Assembly: GCA_900708905.1 (NCBI GenBank)
Contig: CAADRB010000024.1
Span: forward strand, 2,175,138 to 2,239,137
Origin: Hymenolepis diminuta
Taxonomy: Eukaryota > Platyhelminthes > Cestoda > Cyclophyllidea > Hymenolepididae
Direction: 5' to 3'
Length of the DNA stretch: 64,000 nt
Every line of letters begins with the position of its first letter. Position 1 is the stretch's first letter. The notes under the pieces were generated by a model that saw only the letters and a program-made list of their open reading frames with translations, ran no database searches and had not been told where the DNA came from. The position numbers were made by a program, and so were the translations under genes. Of this stretch, positions 50,001 to 61,900 are shown one piece after another.

Positions 50001-51384
50001 CCGATTAAAATAATAATCGGATAGATAGTGCAATAATAGAAGATGTAAAACTATTACTAGAACGGATCAATGCTATTCCCTTTCAATTTTCTCAGCAAAA
50101 TTGAGGATCTTAATTAACTCTGTTAATGAAACAGACTTAATTACTCCGATAATTAACAAGAGAACACATTGAATGCATTTTGGAAATAAACGTGTTAGAA
50201 ATGATAATTATTTTCCCCCGCTCCCAATATTTCTTCTATGAATAAAATGTAGTTTCTTTCTTTATTTCCCCACCGATAAAAGACACTTGATAATTATTCT
50301 ATTTTGTTTAAGCCGATACCGATAGAGAGGGAGTTTCGTGAATATACTCGTGTTGACTATAACGTGCCTTCTTATCTACCGCGGGTTATTGACTTCTGTG
50401 ATAAGTTGCTACATTACCGAGTTTTCTCGAGTGTTGGCTCTGCTAGATTACCACCAGAACTCCTAGTTGGTTACGTTATAGCAAAACGGTGTAAGGAATT
50501 TGAGATATTCTTGGAATAAAATATGAAAACATTAAGACAAGTTATGATTATTCGAATAAGGGTAAGCAGACGACGTTTGTATTATTAAAATAGGAAGATG
50601 GGTAAATAACCATAGTTTATTTGATATATTAAAGAAATATTAAGATATTTGTGTCATTTTTTGTCGGTCTAGATATTGGAAGTTTAAAATGGCGATAATA
50701 TTTTTTCTCGATCTTTAAAGCTGTCATTAATGCGCAAATAATAAAGCTCGTTATTAGATTGAATAAAAGATTGCCTCATAATTTGTACCTACCGTACTAA
50801 ACTCAAGGTTTTATATCATTAATGTTTAAAGATTAATATAAATGTCCATTCTCCGAGCGTAAGAAAATAACCATGGGATTAATGTACTTATGAGAATCAA
50901 AGCCACTTGAAATAATAAATCTGCATATAATTACTCATTGGGAAAATTTTAGACCACTCAAAATGTTCTATTTGACTTACTTAAAAGGAAATAGGATAAA
51001 ATCTTGACTATTATTGAGATAAACAATGAAAACCAGTACGTCTTTAAGGTTATTTAAACATAAAATGATTTAAAATACCTAAGATAATTCAAGAATAGTA
51101 TATAATTAAGTTACCATAAACTCTGTTTATTAAAATTAAGAAAAGTCGAAAAGTGGTGAGTGACATTATAATAGAAAATGGAAAGTTGAATAAGAATTAT
51201 CTGATACATTTAAGAACTATACCGATATCATAACGGTCATTTGCAAAAAACAATTTGTACCGTATTTCATATGAATTTAAAATTATACTTACTAAATATG
51301 AATACAATATCCAGTTGTCATCGTAGATTTATGCAGTTAAAGCCCTTTTCTTCGATGTCACTGATTACGGGATTTGATACCTGC
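47036..51384. other. Long gene-poor, AT-rich stretch
   Basis: Very AT-rich, with no supported multi-exon gene. 47191-47250 matches short repeat wording also seen near 4200 and 61104. Around 49715-49770 the start of a family A-like sequence (ATAAGAAAATAATATTTT) appears, and 49845-49985 is a locally GC-richer patch with CGATACGGAGGCGTGCG, which resembles the reverse complement of the family A end. An orphan ORF at 50304-50519 is listed separately. Confidence 0.4.
50304..50519 (+). CDS. Orphan exon-like ORF
   Basis: A 71-codon frame with mixed codon use unlike the AT-rich DNA around it, preceded by an acceptor-like TTTGTTTAAG. It encodes KPIPIEREFREYTRVDYN, then PSYLPRVIDFCDKLLHYR and LPPELLVGYVIAKRCKEFEI before TAA. 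It looks like a terminal exon or a transposon-encoded fragment. I found no upstream exon and recognise no family. Its apparent start is TTG, so it would need a spliced 5' part. Confidence 0.3.
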   Translation: MFKPIPIEREFREYTRVDYNVPSYLPRVIDFCDKLLHYRVFSSVGSARLPPELLVGYVIAKRCKEFEIFLE

Positions 51385-51900
51385 TAAATATAAGAAAATA
51401 ATATTTTGTCAAACAACTCTCATATGTTTTTCAATTTAAGAGACCTTACCGTGTGCAAAACAAGTACTAGACACCAGACAACGTCATGACCGACCAAAGA
51501 CCTCGTCTCGGATCCTCAAGATGGATGTCTCATATTTCGATGGGAGATGTTATAGCCAGCGGATGTCTATCAACAAATGACTATTAGAAATGATTAACTA
51601 GCGATAAGATCTCCACTACGATGTCCACAGGTGGTCCCGCTCTGTGTTTGTGTTTTTGTACATATATACCTAAACAGATGTCGATCATCACGCCGAGGCA
51701 CCGACGACGAGACATGACTGACGTCTAACGAAGAAATGTTTTGAAAATAAACATAATTTACTTATTAATAAATTGGAGTGGCTTGCCTCCCACCTCTGAA
51801 CTGATCTGGCGACATGGGTGACTTGACTTATTCCATCTATTCGATGGATGGGGTCTGATAGATCTCCAACATATTGCAGTACCGATTGGTGCACGACCAG
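51385..51900 (+). repeat. Interspersed repeat family A, copy 2
   Basis: Same order of landmarks as 39825-40290: ATAAGAAAATAATATTTTG, GTGTGCAAAACAAGTAC, CTCAAGATGGATGTCTCATA, ATATATACCTAAACAGATG, GCCGAGGCACCGACGACG, TTACTTATTAATAAATTGG and a GACTTGACTTATTCC end. It ends about 1 kb before the MSH5 start. Confidence 0.65.
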
Positions 51901-52950
51901 TGAAAGGAACCGTCAGCAACAAAAGTTAATACTTAATAGTAAGTAGAGTTATATAATACCATTCTTCCTCAGATATAACTGATTAAAACACTTTTCCAAG
52001 TTATCTTGGGAATTATTGGCATCTCACTCAATGGTGTTTCTGCTGGGCATTGTCGATGCACCCTGCAAAAATCACAAAACTATGTTATTAAGAAGGAAAT
52101 ATTATTTTAATGTGAGAAAGCATTTATTAAGTAGGACAGACGTGTGTTAATAAAAAAGTACATGATTGATAAAGTGCTCAATTTTATTTGGCATATTTTA
52201 GTTGGATTAAAGCGAATGATTAACATTTAGAATCTGTAATACTGCCCTAGCCTGAAATATTGTTTGAATGATCAGACTTTCGAATTGGACACCACTTGAA
52301 TGAAGTGTGTGAATGTTAAATAAAAGATGCTTACCTAAATATATCGTCTCCTTTCTAAAACACAGGTTGGGGACCGTACAATATCTACGATGCTTAATTT
52401 TTAGCTAATGTAAATGGAATGAATCAGATTGGCAGTTAAACTGAAGTTTAGCTGCGAAACTTATTCGATATAAATATTATTTAAACACAATCAATCCAAA
52501 ATCTATCGCAAAATATCCACCTGATTTGATAAATAATTTGAAAATATAATTTCCTTAATATAAAGTGAGTTGGAATTATATATATATAAATTAAGAGTTG
52601 TTAATATATTTAATTCAAATGCCTCTAGAACATTTCGGATAATAGTATTCTTATATGAATAACTATAGTCAGAAGGAACTCGAGTAAAATATATATTATT
52701 CATTGGGAATTAACCATCTGAATATGGAATACTTGTCCCACGTCTTAGCGTATTTCGAGTGTACACTGTAATATCAAAATTACATACGACCACCCTGCTT
52801 TAGATTATGTATTTATTGATATAAATACATTGCTAATATAAGATATAGCCTGGACGCATCGTCAAAAGAATAAAAGTATTAGTTCTAAATATTTTTATAT
52901 TTGCCAAATTGTTAATGATCAAAAATGACCTTTCGTTCACCATTTCAAAA
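51901..52950. other. Region upstream of MSH5
   Basis: Very AT-rich, includes a short (TA)n tract near 52578-52588. No recognisable core promoter and no exon. Confidence 0.4.
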
Positions 52951-55900
52951 ATGTCTTTACTTAACGCGCGGTCTAGTTTTCGATCTAATTTTACGGTTGA
53001 AGAATGTTCAAAAGATGATGAGGAGGCTGAAGAAGTAAACTTTAAATTTTATAACGCCTTTAGATATACATGGCAATAAGCTGTTATGCAGGAATTTGTG
53101 GTATTGCATTTTCTTCTCCAAATGGTATCTTGAAGTGTGTTCCTGATTTTCAATATAATCAAGAGTACACCGAAATTTTCACAAGTAATTAAGTTCGTTT
53201 AATCATCTTTTCAGTCATTCTTGATGTCAATCCATGTCTTATTCTTGGAATTGAGAATACACTAGGAAGTTTAAGCGACTTTACATCTACGCAAGGATGT
53301 ATGATTTATTAAATTTATTAAAAATTTTAGATAAAACATATACACTGCCAAGAAGTTCAATGAGTAATTCGGCCATAAAACTTTACAAATAATAGATTAT
53401 GATGCTTGTCTTCAACGCTTACATCTTATCAAACTTCCATATGCACCTGCATTTGTGGATGAAGGAGAAAACGCTAGTTTCGTTATGTCTATTCTGCCAA
53501 AAGATTCTTCACAAATGGTACTAATTTGATTCTAAATAACTTCAAAAAATTCAATATAGATTAGGGCTGCAGGTGCTCTTCTTGATTATTTAGCTAAAAG
53601 AAGTTCACCAGTTGAGAATTTCCCTTTTCCAAGAATTGAAAATGTTCTTGATATTCAACTCTACTTAAGGTATAATCTATAGAGTTTTAGAAAATTTGGT
53701 TAAGAAAACAATATGTTTTCATTGATACTGCAACCCTTATTCGTCTACAAATTTTCGATTCCACTATTCAAGAGCCAGGCTCCCGGGTTGTTTATTCTAA
53801 ACGTTTTCAAAGTACTTCCGATATCAATTTGTTTGGTGGGTTATTTTAACTCTAAATTACATATTTCTGGTTAGATTATTTTAATACATGTTCTTCAACT
53901 TTGGGAAGCCGACTTCTTGCTAAGTGGTTACGTTTTCCTCTTCGTGATACTGAAGAATTACATCGTCGCCAATATGCGGTTGAATTCCTTTCTAAATCTG
54001 CAAACAGGAGTCTTCATAGAACTCTGGTTAGCTCTATGAAACGCGTTGGGAATATTCAGGTTTTTCTATTCTCCAAATCATTTCCACTCGCGTCTACTTT
54101 AAGTATTTAAGTAGAGTAATTTGTTTTGTAGCGTGTCCTTGCTAAGATGCACACATCGGCTGCATCACCAAATGAATGGAAAAGTCTACTGCAAACTCTA
54201 CAATCGCTGAAAGAGATTTTAAATGCCTGTCATCCTCACCCTGAATTAGGCATGCCTTTTGAAACCTCTGAGTATGGTCAATCTCCGGATCAAATAATCA
54301 GTTCCCTACTGGAGAAGATTATTGAGACCATTGATATGTCGTTAACTTCAAACCATAGGCGTTTCATCGTTAGACAGGGACATCATGCGTGGCTTGATGA
54401 GTGTTAGTGCTTTAATCTCACATATCCTGGTGTGAGTGACCTGCTTTGTTGGCATTTTTTATCAATTTCAGGGAAACAAATCTATCGATGCCTACCGGAC
54501 ATTCTTAGCAGACTAGCCGAACATGAACTGAATCGCCTACGTGGACACGTAGACGCTTGTGGACTGATTTATTTTCCTCTGGTAAGGTCAAATTATCAGT
54601 CTTAGTTTTGTTATGAAGTTAATTTATTTAACCAACTTTTTCCTTCTTCTCTTTGCCTAAGTATCTTGTCTACCATGGCACCAGTGTCGGTTGCTTTTGA
54701 AAGCTTATAATTGTGAAGATCTTGATCAAGGTTATAGTTTACTTATATCCGCACTTGTTCTCCCCGTGACGTAGAAAAATAGATATTCTTCATGTTAGTC
54801 AATCATGTTTTAATGATGAAATATAGATAACAGAGATATTCACGACAAATAAAATGAAGTGGCTGTGAATGTTTGACCATCGTTGCTTGTTCTTGTACAA
54901 ACAATTGATTAAAATTGGCACCGGAAAAACGAAATAAAATACATCAGGCTTTATGACCAATATGCTATCAATAAATAGCGCCATGGTTGCAACGTTGTGA
55001 ATTCATCTGTGCTAATTTCAATTTCTTTTTTCGAACTAACAGAAATTCCCTTTAAAATGTTTCCTCACTTTCCAGCTACTGATTGATAGCTCCAGTAAAG
55101 GAGGAATTCAAAAAACAAACATTTGCAAATGTTGGCTAGTATTTATTTCAGTGGGATAGCACAGTTACGCTAGCCTTTTTGAGCGCGGTAACACTTTCAA
55201 ACACTTGCACACATATTTTGACTTCTTTTAGGGTGGGAAAAAGCAAGGTATTTTGGTAATTCTGTTGCCTTCATCAAAAGTTGTTCCCATCCGAGAAGCT
55301 TCCTTAAATTGTGTTTTTTTTCGTTTTCCTTCAAATGTAATTATTGATAGTTAGAGTGATGAATGTATTTAGAAATGCAGACATTCAAACAAATGCAGCT
55401 CAATGTCCGTTTCAGTATCTTTATTCACTTTAGGTATTTTACCTCCATAAACGTGTCGTACTCTTTTATTTTCATATAATAATTACTTAATATTTCACAT
55501 GGTATAGCAAAAAATCATGAGAAAGCATCTTTATACCCGAAAAACTTAGACAATCTGAGGGAGTGAATTGAAAAGGAATTATGCAGAAATGGAAATGAAG
55601 CCAGGCCATAAAGAGCATTGATATATTTAAATTCCGAATCTAACTTTCTTCCAATTCCCTTAAGTGTAGTATTTTAATGCTCCAAAATATTTATCATTTC
55701 CTGTTTTCTGAGCGAATTTATGTCCGTCATAACGAGAACTTATTAAACAGCTTAGTGCTTGGTCACGCCACATCGATGTATTCGTTCTTACAGCTGAGGG
55801 TAAGTAAATGAGGTGTTTTAAAACACACACCATTAGCGTATCTATGACGTTTGCTTTTAATTCGATGCTCTTCCTGAAGAAAATCTTTTTTCGCATTCTT

Positions 55901-58900
55901 TATTCTCAAACTATGATTAAAAAAAAACAATTCTAAAGGTGAATTTTGTGTAGAATTATGTGCAAATTCAACCTAATTCTCTTGCGTGTAAGGAATATGT
56001 TAACGCTCTGATGCATTTGCGCAGATATTTGGACTTTTTTAGGGTGAGAAAATGCAAAATATTTGAGTGATTGTATCGTTCTTAATAAATATTTGCTAGA
56101 GTTTCAACACATGCGTGATATTAGGAATGAATGAAGCCAATTCGGTTCGTCATTTTGAAGCTTTACGAAGCTTTGCATTTTCTCCTGCTTCTCATTAAAT
56201 AATTAACTGCTATCAACACCTATGACGCAGGGCATATTTTCAAGAGCACTATAAGATAGAAATATTTGCAAACGCAATGCAATATCCCTTTCTTTGTTTA
56301 CATTCAGTATTAGTATTTACACGAATAGATGCGTCAATCGGACCGTATCGATCAGAAACTTTCAAGCGTGTTTTGAATTCTACTCTTTTCTGGAGAAAGT
56401 CTATTCTTCTTTATGGTCAACATTTAAGAAGGAATCCCACCGAACAATGACCTATTTTCACTCTTTACCTACTGTAATGAACTACTTCTCCTCCCATTGT
56501 TATAAAATATATTTATTTGTTTGATTAAAACTTCGATCTTTGTTTAGGTTTGTCATTCGTTTTAGAAGTCTGACTCATCTCTACCATCAAGTCTTTGCAG
56601 TACCCCGCCACAGCAAATAAACTTCCAAATTGACCGAAATCATGCAATCTCGTTTCAGATTCATCTTCTTAAGATTTTTGGCGACTCATGCTCTCTATAA
56701 GTTATGATTAACGTTTATTCATATCTTGCCATATAGAATCCGTTCTGTAAAATTAGTGATGCAGAGGCATCAATTGCTACTATACTCTTTCTTCTACTAG
56801 GTAACTTCTGTAAATTAAGACTCTTCTACACTATAGTACCGGTGGGAGATCTAGTTCTGTTGCTATGGTATATCTTCCTCCTATATATCGCTCCGCTAAA
56901 GTTGACTTAGAGTCAGAGTGAGAGAAAGACAAGATAGAGGTGCATTTACTCCAACGTCACGATCTAACTTTTTAAATAAAACTATTTATAGAGAAAATAA
57001 TTAATGACTGTATCAATGACGGGGAAACCTATTTAGACTAACTGTCCGGGCATTCGAGTCAACATGCTCCTGCATTTTACTTAAAATGAAACCACCAATG
57101 ATGTGAGTTGCTCAACTTGAAAAAGTGCGTAGACTCTGTGACATTATTGTCAGCGTCCTATCGGTAACCTGTCTTTCTTTCTCTTTCCTTCCTCTGTCCT
57201 CGTCCAATATACCATTTGGTCATCTCAACCATTCTCCATCTGAATTGGGAAAGACTGTTGATTCCTGCTAGCCTTTAAAATTATTAGTCAGATAATTAAA
57301 GTGTCTTTACCTAGGATTAGGTCCACCACCAAATTATAGTCTTCCTTTCACCGATGATATTAACAGCTTGCATATTACTCTAACACCTCTCCTCCCCCCC
57401 AATCCAATAACCTCGCTTTGCATGTATCAACATAAATAGTAATCCTTATCTCCGAACCTGGGCGGTAATCCCCTTTGTCAATAGAGGGCCAAGAGCGTTC
57501 TACAATATGTGCGCGCTAATTGCGCTTTCTAGAGAGAGGAGGTGTAATAAGGGTAATTGACTATCACTAAACCTGATTTCCTTCAAGATTTTGTAAAACT
57601 GATACGATTTGACGTTGATGCTTGTTATTAGAAAAGATTAATCTGATTAAATGGGATTTTCTTAATTTACCTTTGCAGTCTTCATCCTAAGTAATCCATT
57701 AATTGAATTAGTAGTTTAAAATGATGAAAATGAACCCAATCTGTCCATGTCATGTATCTCATTTCACAAGGTACTTTGTTTTTTCCTTCTGTTTTTTCTC
57801 AAATGTCATCAATTCCAACACTTAAGCCCAGTTCGTGGATCTTTGGGCTCATTTGGCCTTCCCCATGGTATTCGCGGGTCCTCGAACGCTGGTTGGCTCT
57901 TCCTCGGGCCTGAGAGGAGCTACTCATATAGGGTAGGAAATGATTGGGTGGTAATTATTACAGCCATTCTGATTGGTTGATGAGATCATAAGCATAAACT
58001 GCTCTGGTTCATCATAGCGGCCCCCATACATCCCATTTACAGTAATATTGTTATGATCACAGTTTAGTGTGTGATTTTCCCACACTCATTGCACGAATTG
58101 ACGCTCATAAGAGGGAAACACGAAGTGAGTGTTTAATTTATCGTCTTCAAGCGGCTTAAATAAATTAAGCAGTTTGGAAGTCAACGCAATCATTAATTTC
58201 AAATTATTTCCATTAATTTCAAAAGCGCACTTTAGTGGTTTCCACTATACCTTGCTAAGTCAACCCAAATTAAGGATAGAAACTTAACTAAGGGATTACA
58301 AGTAAAGGATGGAAAGCAATGTAGCCCAGCAAAATGGGAGTCTTAAATTGAGCGCCAATATTCTTGAGATGTTCTGATTAAGAATACATTATAATCCTCC
58401 TACGGTAGATGTTATAGACTTGCGACAAGAATGATTTATCTGCATATGTTATACTGCATTTTCTTTTTTGACATCTTAATTTTTCAGCCTTTTAACCTTT
58501 ACGTTTTTGCAGAGCAGAAAAATCTAATATTATTAAAAGTGCTGTCACTGAATTTTGGGCTTTGGTAATGTGCCCACGGATGTCTTTCGCATATTTACAG
58601 TGAAAGTATAATTTAGCATGCTCAAGTGAAATCTGTTTTGCATCTATGGTCATTTTAGGTGGGTTATCTCCTTCAAATTCCTTCTTCCCAAGTTTCGGAG
58701 GAGCTTCAAGAACTTGGATTGCAGTGTATGGTAATCATATATACTTCCTAAAATCCTTTACTGTTTTATTTTTCTTCATATAAAGTTTGCAAATGGAGAT
58801 CTGACTTACTATCGCACTGAAACAACGAAAGGTATGAAATGTGAGTGTACTTTTTATTGGATGGATTTTAGAGCTCGATAAACGTTACGGGGATGTCATG

Positions 58901-58913
58901 TACGCAATTCTTG
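52951..58913 (+). CDS. MSH5: MutS homologue 5, N-terminal part
   Basis: MSH5 pairs with MSH4 to form a clamp that stabilises meiotic recombination intermediates. Thirteen exons join in frame: 52951-53034, 53064-53184, 53215-53298, 53331-53363, 53396-53517, 53560-53669, 53705-53835, 53875-54059, 54132-54402, 54472-54581, 58659-58730, 58786-58831 and 58872-58913, giving 470 residues plus one base. Matching stretches: EIYMAISCYAGICGIAF near the N-terminus; DINLFDYFNTCSSTLGSRLL and KWLRFPLRDTEELHRRQYAV of the MutS core; ELNRLRGHVDACGLIYFPL joined to VGYLLQIP; and ELDKRYGDVMYAIL of the clamp. Seven of the first eight introns are 29-42 bp, two are 69-72 bp, and one is 4077 bp. The ATPase domain (about 350 residues) was not found before the window ends. 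The ATG at 52951 was chosen because the earlier ATG at 52925 is in another frame. Confidence 0.92.
57799..57927 (-). other. GC-rich island in the MSH5 intron, open on both strands
   Basis: The segment about 57825-57930 is GC-rich inside an AT-rich 4 kb intron. On the minus strand it carries a 42-codon frame from ATG at 57927 (MSSSSQARGRANQRSRTREY, then HGEGQMSPK and more) to TGA at 57799, with CCAATCA motifs just upstream of the ATG. On the plus strand two frames are also open, flanked by a pyrimidine tract with AG and a GTAGGA donor. It may be a nested gene's exon, an alternative exon or a repeat; I cannot decide. Confidence 0.25.
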
Positions 58914-61900
58914 GTGAGTTATTCTTTAACTTTACTCCATATTATCAGGTTCTGTTAAAATCAGGGGGATCTATCATATTTCGTTTTTGAACCAGGCATT
59001 TCTATATAGTTCGAATTGCGATTGATTTTTTCACAGCCTGAATTGTGATTTTAACGTCAACCACACTAGACATTAATTTCCCAGAGCAAAGATTTTGCAT
59101 CCGTTTATATCTTCCCAATCTAATATTTTACGGACGAGTTCAAATTCGTCTGATAGTAAAATGAAAGCGAACCCTCGGAACCCAATAATTTAAAAGAATC
59201 GGATGTCGACACCACTCCAAACTTTAGCGTTATCGAGCTGTTAACTGTCCTAAGATGCCGTTAGCAGTCAGTAAAAACACACCTAACATAATTTCTTCTT
59301 CATTATTAATGAAAAATTATTTACTATTTGTTAGCAAGGAATACACAGCTACCATATGAGAGCAGAAGGTTAAGACTAAATGTGAGCTCCATTTTCCCAT
59401 GTTAGCTTCGATGTTTGTTATATTTACTTGATTTAACAGTAGTTTTGATTACGGCACCAGACTGTAGTGAAGTTCGAATTTGCCGTGGATGTTATAAATT
59501 AAGTTAATTAGTTGATATCCGTAAGAAAGCTAAATTTACAATGTTCTTTAAAACTAAACTTATGGTTGTGCTTTTTCTTTGATAACTTCCACTACAATGT
59601 GCATTATCAAATCCATTAAGAAATCAGATTCATTTTAATTTCTTTCTTGTTCTTGATGGAGTGATGGGGGGATTTAGGTAACTTAATTCTCATTTCGATG
59701 ACATCACATTATCTTATTTGACAACATGACACTATGCCTTTCTGAAAGTTGAAATACTAATTATAAACAATGGTAAATCATTTGGGCAAAATTTATTTGA
59801 ATTGTCAATTGTCAATAAAACAATTCAACCACGCACTTTACATGATGAAAATGATTGAATTTGTATTAATAACTTGTGCTTCAGCTACTCTAATTTACAA
59901 AATGTCGGGAGCCCTCTGTTGGTTTTTTGGGATGTTATAATTGAGAGTTTAATCTTAATTGGTATTCAGATAAGAAAATAAAGCGTTTTAGTTTGAGATA
60001 AAACAATAGACTGCTGTGTACAACCCACCATTATCTGACCAGGTGCCTTATTTCCCAGTCAGGGGCAGTCGCCTTATCTGATGTTTTTGCATTCCAAAAT
60101 AAAGGCTAAGGATGGTGTAGGTAGTCTGCTAAGAGCCGGATTTGAAGTGTTTCATTAATCAGCAATTCTGTTCAAATACTCTTTTTTCGTTTTGTTTTTC
60201 ATCGCATAATATATCTAGCTCCTCTGAGATAGCGCAAATGACCCGCCCACATCCGAGGAAAAGAGAAGAGGTTTGATGATGTCTGGTAAATGCCTTTGTT
60301 CTTATAGAACAGGATTTATGCATGAGCTTGGAGTGGGAATAGAGTCACTGTGGGGATGCCGCTTTCTAACTGTTTGGTGACTATATCCGTTCTAGTGCCC
60401 TTTTCATGCTTCCATCAACGCGGATGAGTCAGATGTAGATTAACGTAACTGATTAGCTAGTTATTAGTTGTATTGTGTCCTGCCCCTCTCGAAAATCAAG
60501 GGAATTTCTCACGGTTAGGCGTTAGTAATTACCGCCTATTAGATACTGTCTGAGTCAGATTTAATGAGACCATAGCAACTCCTTTCGGAATATTCATGTT
60601 CTAAATAACCAGTTGAACATGAGCATATGCCTTTCCACGAACTACGTTAAAGATCATGTGATGTTATCATTAACTGATTTGATGTGATTCTGAGTATTGT
60701 ATGAATCGGATTTTATTTTTATTCAATTTTAGACCTTGAGATTATATCCGAAAATGATTGAAGTCCTCCATATCTCTATCTATGACCAAACGAAAATTTC
60801 ACAACTAATAACAATAGAAATAAGGATAGAAAATATAATTTAAAGAGGATCTGAGGGCAGTAAGAGCGCGAGTCAGGAAACCTTACGAAACCCACTTCTA
60901 TTGAACTCAAGAGTCATCAGGTCATCCCATCTTATCTCATTTTATGGTCATTTTTATATAAATATTTTAGCTTTTCTAAATTTGGTTTCGCACTCACCAT
61001 CTTTTCGCATAAGTAATGACTTCAATTTCGTTCCTTACGAAGAATCATTGTCGATTCTTCTGTAACATTCAAATGCTACAAATTTAAAGCTTTATGATTT
61101 GATACCGAGGTTTCTGGGTGGGTTTATGTCCATGATATTCAAAACATATTGAAAAGCTAATTTAATTTCGTGGCTTACCATACAGCTCAAATCATTTTCA
61201 TCATCTTACAACTTAGTGCAGTTATATATGACTAGCTCTCATTTGTAAATTACTTCCGCTTTTCGAAACTTATTCCTCATATAGGGGCTCGAATCATTAC
61301 AGTCGAGAGGGTTGTAACTAATTTTCTAAAAATTCCACTCCTTCTTAATATTCCAGATAGCAAAAGGAGATTTCGGAAGAAACGTACTTAAATTTATGAA
61401 GGTTTTTTTCTTTGAAGTGTTTTAGTAGAAAACATTCTCTTCATTTTTATCGTTTGCTTCTTACGGTATGTATCTGAAGCAGAGTAGGTGAGACAAAGCT
61501 CTAGGTTCTAAAGGCCTTATTAAATCTCGTTACTCGAAGTTTTTCTCAGTAAAACCAATAGTTATGTGATTATTTATGCCGTGGATTCCATCATTAAAAT
61601 TATCATGTGTTAATCAGCACTATTGTTATATTTGGATGACCGTTAAGAAAATTGTAAGTATTTGCAGTTTATTTTCTCATTTAGCTAAAAAGTTAAGCCT
61701 GTTTAAAAAGGTTTTGTGGCATTCTCTAGAACCCACATGTTGACTCTTATCTCTGTACCGCCCTCTTTGTTAGGTGGTGAATTTTATTGGTCGCTCATCA
61801 AACTAAAACAGGTAACTCCCCACAGTTCTATTTTAATTTGGCCTCTTAATCACACCCCTGTTCAATTCACTCTGCCCCGATGCGTATTCTGTCCTTTCAG

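Noticed and set aside
52925..53035. Upstream ATG at 52925 as MSH5 start
   Set aside because: It is in a different frame from the MSH5 exons and runs into a stop near 53035.
54664..54770. Exon after the AG at about 54690 as the continuation of MSH5
   Set aside because: It gives about a dozen residues unlike MSH5 and then a stop; the exon at 58659 matches the family.
59765..59830. NNGKS-like text as the MSH5 Walker A motif
   Set aside because: The surrounding residues do not fit the GPNxxGKS context or the flanking MSH5 sequence.
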